In this document: piece after piece, positions 6,340-11,303 of the stretch
Position numbering within the stretch: the stretch's first letter is position 1
Layout: every line of letters begins with the position of its first letter
Assembly: GCA_028292835.1 (NCBI GenBank)
Contig: JAQGLP010000346.1
Location: 1 to 11,303, forward strand
DNA: 11,303 nucleotides
Reading direction: 5' to 3'
DNA from: Variovorax sp.
GTDB taxonomy: Bacteria > Pseudomonadota > Gammaproteobacteria > Burkholderiales > Burkholderiaceae_C
Position numbers and translations under genes: made by a program
Notes under the pieces: model-generated
What the model saw: only the letters and a program-made list of their open reading frames with translations
What the model was told of the DNA's origin: nothing
The model's database searches: none

Positions 6340-7044
6340 GTGCCGCTGCAGACCGTCGAACCGAAACGCCTTTATCGCCAGATCGCCGAGCAGCTGCGCA
6401 CGCTGATCGCGAAGGGCGAGTTCGCCACGGGAGCCCGCCTGCCGGCCGAGCGTGACCTGGCCCGGCAGCTCGGCGTGAGCCGGCCTTCGGTACGGGAGGC
6501 CTTGATCGCGCTGGAGGTCGAGGGCCGCGTCGAAGTGCGCACCGGCTCCGGCATCTACGTGCTCGACCGCGCCAGGCGGGGGTCGACCGTCGAGCTGACC
6601 GACTGGGGTCCGCTCGAACTGATCCGCGCGCGCCGGGTGATCGAGGGCGAAACGGCGGCCCTCGCCGCCGTGCAAGGCAAGCGCATCGACCGGGATGCGA
6701 TCGCGCGCGCGATCGACGACATGAAGGCGCTGGCCGATCGCGCCGTGGTTCCGCTCGAAGCGGACCGCGCCTTTCACATCGCGATTGTCCAGGCCGGCGG
6801 CAATTCGGTGCTCATCGAAACGGTGCAGGGTTTCCTGGACTCGCGCCTCGGTCCGCTCTTCCAGCGCCTGGGCGGTCACTTCGAAACCGCCAAGGCGTGG
6901 CGCTCGGCGATCGCCGAGCACGAAGCCATCTACGACGCCATCGCCGCGCGCGACGCGCAGGCCGCGCGGGCCGCGATGCACGAGCACATGGACAAGTCCC
7001 ACCAGCGATTCAGCGCGAGTTGGCGACGCGCCCACGCGCCCTGA
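6340..7044 (+). CDS. GntR-family transcriptional regulator, FadR subfamily (FCD domain)
   Basis: A 234-residue regulator. The winged helix is at about 8-75, with RLYRQIAEQLRTLI, then LPAERDLARQLGVSRPSVREAL and the wing (EGRVEVRTGSGIYV). The all-helical FCD effector domain follows from about 90; D142-x3-H146, H194 and H214/H216 are placed like the metal-binding residues of this domain, which commonly senses carboxylic acids. It starts with GTG at 6340, giving MPLQTVEPKRLY; no good Shine-Dalgarno is visible, but stops and lack of other starts leave no better choice upstream. It is divergent from the SDR-led unit and 45 bp before the UxaA-type gene, so it probably represses both units and is relieved by a pathway acid. 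Family firm; effector unknown. Confidence 0.92.
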   Translation: MPLQTVEPKRLYRQIAEQLRTLIAKGEFATGARLPAERDLARQLGVSRPSVREALIALEVEGRVEVRTGSGIYVLDRARRGSTVELTDWGPLELIRARRVIEGETAALAAVQGKRIDRDAIARAIDDMKALADRAVVPLEADRAFHIAIVQAGGNSVLIETVQGFLDSRLGPLFQRLGGHFETAKAWRSAIAEHEAIYDAIAARDAQAARAAMHEHMDKSHQRFSASWRRAHAP

Positions 7045-7089
7045 CCGAACGCCCCACGGCCGCCACTTCCTGCTTGAAAAAGGCTCGTC

Positions 7090-8616
7090 ATGAATCCGTG
7101 CATCCGCCTCCATCCCGCCGACGACGTCGTCATCGCGCGCTCGCAATTGCTGGGCGGCGCCTCCGTCGAGAACGTGACCGTGCGCGGGATGATCCCCCCC
7201 GGCCACAAAGTCGCCACACGCGCAATTGCGCCAGGCGAGCCGGTGCGCCGCTACAACCAGATCATCGGCTTTGCCAGCAGGCCGATCTCGCCGGGCGAGC
7301 ACGTGCACACGCACAACCTCGACATGGGGCCCGACAAGGGCGGCTTCGAGCGGGACTACGCCTTCGGCCTCGACGTCAAACCGGCGCCGGCCCGGCGCCA
7401 AGCCACGTTCATGGGCATCCGGCGCGCGGACGGCCGCGTGGCGACGCGCAACTACATCGGCGTGCTGACGAGCGTGAACTGTTCGGCCACGGCCGCGCGC
7501 GCCATCGCAGACCACTTCTCGCGCAGGACCAACCCGTCGGCGCTGGCGGCGTTCCCCAACGTCGATGGCGTGGTCGCCCTCACGCACGGTACGGGCTGCG
7601 GCATGGACACGCAGGGCCTGGGCATGCGGATTCTGGAGCGCACGCTCACGGGCTATGCCACGCATGCCAACTTTGCGGCCGTGCTGGTGGTGGGCCTGGG
7701 TTGCGAGGCGAACCAGATCAACGCCTGGCTCGCAACCGGCAACCTGAGCGAAGGCGAGAACTTCCGCGTGTTCAACATCCAGGACACGGGCGGCACGCGC
7801 AGGACGGTGGAAAAAGGCGTGTCGCTGATCAACGAGATGCTGCCGCGCGCCAACGCCGTGACGCGCGAACCCTGCAGCGTGGCGCATATCACGATCGGGC
7901 TGCAGTGCGGCGGCTCCGACGGCTACTCGGGCATCAGCGCCAACCCGGCGCTCGGCGCGGCCGTCGACCTCCTGGTGGCGCATGGCGGCACGGCCATTCT
8001 TTCCGAAACGCCGGAGGTCTACGGCGCCGAACACCTGCTCACGCGCCGGGCGGTCAAGCGGGAGATCGGCGAGAAGCTGGTCGAGCGCATCCGGTGGTGG
8101 GAGCATTACACGGCGGTCAACGAAGGCGAGATGAACAACAATCCCTCGCCGGGCAACAAGGCCGGCGGCCTCACGACCATCCTCGAAAAATCGCTGGGTG
8201 CGGTGGCCAAGGGCGGTACGAGCAACCTGGAGGCGGTGTACGAGTACGCCGAACCGGTGACGGTGCACGGCTTCGTCTACATGGACACGCCCGGCTACGA
8301 CCCGGTGAGCGCAACGGGGCAAGTCGCCGGTGGCGCCAACCTGATCTGCTTCACCACCGGCCGCGGCTCGGCCTATGGCTGCGCGCCCTCGCCTTCGCTC
8401 AAGCTGGCCACCAACTCCGCGCTCTGGCAGCGGCAGGAGGAAGACATGGACCTCAATTGCGGCGAGATCGTCGAGGGCACGGCGTCGGTCCAGGACATGG
8501 GCCAGCGCATCTTCGAGCGGGTGCTGGCGACGGCATCGGGCGAACCGTCGAAGAGCGAGAAGCATGGCTACGGCCAGAACGAATTTGTGCCGTGGCAGGT
8601 CGGCGCGGTCATGTAG
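7090..8616 (+). CDS. Altronate/galactarate dehydratase (UxaA/GarD) family protein
   Basis: A 508-residue full-length enzyme of the UxaA/GarD family, Fe2+-dependent dehydratases that convert an aldonate or aldarate to its 2-keto-3-deoxy product. The small N-terminal SAF domain is about 1-77 (ending GEHVHTHN). The large domain begins near 105, with DGRVATRNY (114-122), TSVNCSA, THGTGCG, VVGLGCEANQ, QCGGSDGYSGISANP, NPSPGNKAGGL and TTGRGSAYG. Conserved cysteines include C131, C170 and C205. By eye the central part is closer to E. coli GarD than to UxaA, but the N-terminus lacks the longer GarD leader, so substrate should not be assigned. ATG at 7090 is preceded by AAAAAGG. It lies 45 bp after the GntR-type gene and is probably co-transcribed with it. 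It may act in parallel with the enolase-type dehydratase across the divergent promoter. Confidence 0.9.
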   Translation: MNPCIRLHPADDVVIARSQLLGGASVENVTVRGMIPPGHKVATRAIAPGEPVRRYNQIIGFASRPISPGEHVHTHNLDMGPDKGGFERDYAFGLDVKPAPARRQATFMGIRRADGRVATRNYIGVLTSVNCSATAARAIADHFSRRTNPSALAAFPNVDGVVALTHGTGCGMDTQGLGMRILERTLTGYATHANFAAVLVVGLGCEANQINAWLATGNLSEGENFRVFNIQDTGGTRRTVEKGVSLINEMLPRANAVTREPCSVAHITIGLQCGGSDGYSGISANPALGAAVDLLVAHGGTAILSETPEVYGAEHLLTRRAVKREIGEKLVERIRWWEHYTAVNEGEMNNNPSPGNKAGGLTTILEKSLGAVAKGGTSNLEAVYEYAEPVTVHGFVYMDTPGYDPVSATGQVAGGANLICFTTGRGSAYGCAPSPSLKLATNSALWQRQEEDMDLNCGEIVEGTASVQDMGQRIFERVLATASGEPSKSEKHGYGQNEFVPWQVGAVM

Positions 8617-9000
8617 CCGGACCCGAAGCGCTATGTCGAAGACGCTTCAGCGGCAGTGCTGCAAACACAGGTCGCCGCGATCCTTGCGGCCTCCGGCTCG
8701 ACGCCGCAAGCTGGGGCGAGATCGTCGCGGCCGGCGCGAAGGTGGATGCAACCACCGGCTGAAGGGAGGCCGCAGAGCTTGCTGGGCCACTGCTCGCGCC
8801 CTGCAGCACATCCTCGCCGAACGCAATAGACCATTGCAAGCTTTTGTCCTATATTGGTTGCAGGGAACATCTGAATTGGATGCTTCCCCATGGCTCAGCT
8901 AATTGGGTGATTCAGCTTCGTCTGACGGTCCGCAAGCGAGTCGAGCACACGGATCAGTTTAGAAACGGAGCCCAACCGCTTTGACTCAATCATTGTCGCA
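8617..9000. other. 384-bp stretch without an intact gene
   Basis: The first half (to 8762) is GC-rich and shows a possible decayed coding remnant described separately. From about 8800 the composition shifts to more A/T (for example CTATATTGG near 8849-8857), which may hold the promoter of the gene at 9001, but I found no -35/-10 pair with good spacing. Stops at 8908 and 8923 close the frame upstream of that gene. No tRNA, terminator with a T-run, or repeat family is visible. Confidence 0.5.
8620..8762 (+). pseudogene. Possible decayed C-terminus of a Bug-type (TctC) tripartite tricarboxylate receptor
   Basis: No intact frame exists, but two adjoining frames read like the end of a Bug-family periplasmic receptor. 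The frame starting at 8617 gives AAVLQTQVAAILAASGSTPQ, resembling the usual stretch that ends in a small-residue STPxx segment. A shift of frame near 8690 then gives LDAASWGEIVAAGAKVDA, ending at a stop at 8760-8762; this resembles the W-x-x-x-V-x-x-[AS]-G-x-x-x-D ending of the family. One frameshift plus loss of the middle would explain it. This is pattern memory only and the match is short; it could be chance coding-like GC bias. Confidence 0.28.
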
Positions 9001-9840
9001 ATGGCCCCCTCATTCGAAATTCCCGCCACCCAGCATGGGCCCCCGTCAGGGGATGCCTTCGGGAACCTGACCGACCTGTCGAAGATGCTGTTTCAGCAGG
9101 GCCGCTCGTCAGTGATATGCAGGGCCTGCTTCACAATCAACAGCGATTCCAGGAAGTTCTGCAAAGGCTGCGAAGGCAAATTGCCGACGTTCTATGCCAA
9201 CGGGGGAGCGCGAGACACCTCTTGCGGCGCTGGCGTCACGGAACCTGCCGCAATGGCGCCGCCGTGGCTGTCGCGGGGGTCGCTGGACAGGCTGGCCCCG
9301 TGGCTCGGCGGCGGCGTGGTCTTGGTCCTTGCCGCTTTGCTCTGGAACACGGACCGGTTTTCGCCGGACACCCAACAACCGGCCCCCGCCATGTCGAAAG
9401 CATTTTCGCTCCTCGCCGCTCGGTCCGTGACTCCAGCCAATGAAGCCGATGCGGTGCCGTCTCCTGCAGGCGGTACCTCTTCTTCCAGGCAGACGTTCGC
9501 ACTGGCTGAAGTTCTCCTGCCGCCTGCGGCCGATGGAGCGGTCACGAGCCGCTCCGTCATGGGGGCGGCAACGAATACCACCCGGCGTGAAGCCCCGGTC
9601 GACCCGCCACTCCGCAAGGCCCGCGCGCCGCTGATGAATCCGCGTCCGGTAACGTCGGGATTCCGACGCGTCGTGGCCAGTCCCCTGGCCTCTTGCGAAG
9701 GACTCAATTTCTTTTCCAAGGCCATTTGCATGAACAACCGATGCGCACAGCAGGTCGCAGCGCACCGCCCCCAGTGTATGAAGGTCGTCCAGCAACGCCG
9801 CCTGGACGAAGCGCGTCGCAACCCCACCCTGCTCGATTGA
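9001..9840 (+). CDS. Hypothetical membrane protein with N-terminal zinc ribbon and C-terminal four-cysteine motif
   Basis: 279 residues; I cannot assign a function. Residues 40-57 form a zinc-ribbon-like knuckle pair, C40-x2-C43 and C54-x2-C57 (CRAC...CKGC). One transmembrane helix is predicted at about 99-115 (APWLGGGVVLVLAALLW). A Pro/Ala/Thr/Ser-rich, probably disordered linker follows to about 225. The C-terminus carries C232-x10-C243-x4-C248-x10-C259 before a basic helix (QQRRLDEARRNP). I recall similar four-Cys tails on uncharacterised Burkholderiales proteins, but cannot verify this. Topology would put the zinc ribbon in the cytoplasm and the Cys tail in the periplasm, where disulfides could form. 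ATG at 9001 has no Shine-Dalgarno; M29 (9085) is an alternative. It is isolated: no operon partner, and a hairpin follows at 9853. Base composition is slightly less GC-rich than the catabolic genes. Confidence 0.72.
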   Translation: MAPSFEIPATQHGPPSGDAFGNLTDLSKMLFQQGRSSVICRACFTINSDSRKFCKGCEGKLPTFYANGGARDTSCGAGVTEPAAMAPPWLSRGSLDRLAPWLGGGVVLVLAALLWNTDRFSPDTQQPAPAMSKAFSLLAARSVTPANEADAVPSPAGGTSSSRQTFALAEVLLPPAADGAVTSRSVMGAATNTTRREAPVDPPLRKARAPLMNPRPVTSGFRRVVASPLASCEGLNFFSKAICMNNRCAQQVAAHRPQCMKVVQQRRLDEARRNPTLLD

Positions 9841-9852
9841 GTTGATGAGAGG

Positions 9853-9887
9853 AGGAGCCCTGGCGGTCGGGACGCGGCAGGGCTCCT
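9853..9887 (+). terminator. Hairpin after the zinc-ribbon gene, possible terminator
   Basis: AGGAGCCCTG (9853-9862) and CAGGGCTCCT (9878-9887) form a perfect 10-bp stem with a 15-base loop, starting 13 bp after the stop codon. There is no T-run after it on either strand, so it is not a classical intrinsic terminator; it may act as an mRNA 3' end stabiliser or a weak terminator. Confidence 0.45.
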
Positions 9888-10013
9888 GAAACGAAAGCGA
9901 TGGCGGGGCTCGCTCCAGCGATGACTTCGCAAGGCCCTGAAGGCGAAACCCTCGAGGCGAACAGGGCGCACGAGCCTCGATTGCTACCCGATCCGCTCGA
10001 CCTGCCGGGTGGT

Positions 10014-10039
10014 GGCCTCCCCTGCTGCTGCGGGAGGTC
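10014..10039 (-). terminator. Weak hairpin downstream of the catalase gene
   Basis: CCTCCC (10016-10021) pairs with GGGAGG (10032-10037), extended by a G-T wobble and one more pair, with a 10-base loop. It lies 3 bp beyond the catalase stop codon on the minus strand. No T-run follows, so termination is only a possibility. Confidence 0.25.
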
Positions 10040-10042
10040 CTG

Positions 10043-11303
10043 TCAGCTCAGGCTCTCCGCGTGTGCCGGCTCACCCACCTGGATCGTCACGTCCTCGCCC
10101 CTGAGCTTCGCCTGCACGGCTTTCACGGCGTTTTCCAGGCGCGCACCATAGTCTGAATCGGCCTGGCGGAAGTAGCCAATCGCGCGGTCGACGATGTCCT
10201 GGCGCTTGACCGCCCCCAGACCGCCGGCGATGGTGTTCACCAGGCGTTCCTTCGCGGCTTCGTCCATCAGGCGGTACAGGTCGCCGGCCTGCACGAAGTC
10301 GCTGTCCTCGGCGTGCTTTTCCCAGGCGTGGCTGCCGCTCCAGCCATGGATTTCCAGCGGCGCGTAGACCGGCTCGTTGCTCTGCCTGGGTGCATCGCCG
10401 AAGCTGTTGGGCTCGTAGTTGGGGCCGCGGCCGCCGTTGCGGTCGAATCGCATCGCGCCGTCGCGGCCGTAGTTCGCGGCCTTGGTGGCGTGCGGGCAGT
10501 TCACCGGCAGCTGCGTGTGGTTGATACCCAGCCGGTAGCGCTGCGTGTCGCCATAGCTGAACAGGCGCCCCTGCAGCATCTTGTCGGGCGAGGGGCCGAT
10601 GCCGGGTACGAAGTTGGCCGGGTTAAAGGCGGCCTGCTCGACCTCGGCGAAATAGTTGTCGGGATTGCGGTCGAGCGTCAACGTGCCGATGTCGACGGGC
10701 GGGTAGTCCTTGTGCGACCACACCTTGGTCAGGTCAAACGGGTTGAAGCGGTAGTGCTGCGCCTCGGCCACCGGCATGATCTGCACCTGCACGCGCCAGC
10801 TCGGGAAATCGCCCCGCTCGATCGAATGCAGCAGGTCGAGGTGGTGGTGGTTCGGGTTCTCGCCACCCGTGCGCTGCGCTTCCTCGGTGGTGAAGCAGGC
10901 GATGCCCTAGTTGGTCTTGAAGTGGTACTTGACCCAGAACGCCTCGCCCTGGGCATTGACCCACTGGAAGGTGTGCGAGCCGAAGCCGTCCATGTGGCGG
11001 TAGGTCTTCGGAATGCCGCGGTCGCCGAACAGCCAGGTGAACTGGTGCGTGGCCTCGGGCGAATGCGAGAAGAAGTCCCAGGCGTTGTCGGGCTCCTGCA
11101 CGTGGCTGTAGGGGTCGCGCTTCTGCGAGTGGATGAAGTCGGGGAACTTCAGCGGGTCGCGGATGAAGAAGATGGGCGTGTTGTTGCCGACCAGGTCGTA
11201 GTTGCCCTCTTCCGTGTAGAACTTGAGCGCGAAGCCGCGCGGGTCGCGCACCGTGTCGGCCGAGCCGAGTTCCAGCGCGACGGTCGAGAAGCGCGCCAGC
11301 ACC
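10043..11303 (-). pseudogene. Haem catalase, C-terminal part, interrupted by an in-frame TAG codon; 5' end outside window
   Basis: About 420 codons of a monofunctional haem catalase (2 H2O2 to O2 and water) read in a single frame from the right edge. The first 131 codons include VRDPRGFALKFYTEEG, the catalytic-Asn region VGNNTPIFF, and TWLFGDRGIPKTYRHMDG. The reading then meets TAG at 10907-10909, where catalases typically have Gln (KTNQGI), implying a CAG-to-TAG change. The same frame continues intact with GIACFTTEEAQR, the haem-ligand segment RLFSYGDTQRYRLG with its Tyr, and a normal C-terminus ending at 10043. The stop precedes the proximal Tyr, so the truncated product should lack haem ligation. 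About 65 N-terminal residues with the active-site His lie beyond the window. It could be a true nonsense allele or a sequencing error. Catalase identity is firm. Confidence 0.88.

Noticed and set aside
6193..8565. A 790-codon open frame on the minus strand, antisense to the GntR-type and UxaA-type genes
   Set aside because: It is a shadow of high third-position GC: the protein is Arg/His/Ala-rich with no domain pattern, and the opposite strand encodes two clear families over nearly the same span.
8674..8690. GCCGC-N7-GCGGC as a terminator of the UxaA-type gene
   Set aside because: Only five pairs and no T-run; such short GC stems are expected by chance at this base composition.
6897..8762. 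A 621-codon plus-strand frame overlapping the UxaA-type gene
   Set aside because: Arg-rich out-of-frame reading of the real gene. Only its last 25 or so residues, beyond the gene's stop, drew interest and are treated as a possible relic.
8826..8855. TATATT at 8850-8855 as a -10 box for the gene at 9001
   Set aside because: No acceptable -35 hexamer at 16-18 bp spacing, and it lies about 150 bp from the start codon.

Overview
The window is GC-rich DNA with strong third-position GC bias. Gene content and protein style suggest a betaproteobacterium of the Burkholderiales, probably near Variovorax or other Comamonadaceae. That placement is inference from gene families and codon style, not from a marker gene. 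No rRNA, tRNA, CRISPR array, insertion sequence or phage gene was found.

Layout. (a) 1-366, minus strand: N-terminal part of a TetR-type repressor that runs off the left edge, with a perfect 12-bp palindrome in its promoter. (b) 471-6203, minus strand: a compact seven-gene unit transcribed right to left. The order is SDR dehydrogenase, FAH-family hydrolase, two polar-amino-acid-type ABC permeases, their ATPase, a periplasmic binding protein, and a mandelate racemase/muconate lactonizing (enolase superfamily) enzyme. (c) 6204-6339: a divergent control region with a candidate promoter overlapped by inverted repeats. (d) 6340-8616, plus strand: a GntR/FadR-type regulator followed by a full-length altronate/galactarate dehydratase-family (UxaA/GarD) enzyme. 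(e) 8617-9000: no intact gene, but a possible decayed C-terminal remnant of a Bug-type solute-binding receptor. (f) 9001-9840, plus strand: an unrecognised membrane-anchored protein with an N-terminal zinc ribbon and a C-terminal four-cysteine motif. (g) 10043-11303, minus strand: the C-terminal part of a haem catalase, broken by an in-frame amber codon and cut by the right edge.

How it may work. The core (b-d) looks like one catabolic locus for a sugar acid. The ABC system would import an aldonate-like acid. One or both dehydratases (enolase-type and UxaA-type) would form a 2-keto-3-deoxy acid, the SDR would oxidise it to a 2,4-diketo acid, and the FAH-family hydrolase would cleave that to pyruvate plus a small hydroxy acid. 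This is the logic of the known non-phosphorylative L-fucose, L-rhamnose and pentose routes. The actual substrate cannot be read from the sequence. No sugar dehydrogenase, lactonase or kinase is present, so the acid itself is probably the imported substrate. The GntR-family protein beside the divergent promoter is the natural effector-responsive repressor.

Most notable points: the pairing of two unrelated acid dehydratases with an amino-acid-type transporter whose binding protein seems to have lost the Asp that normally holds the ligand's amino group, and the nonsense codon in the catalase.
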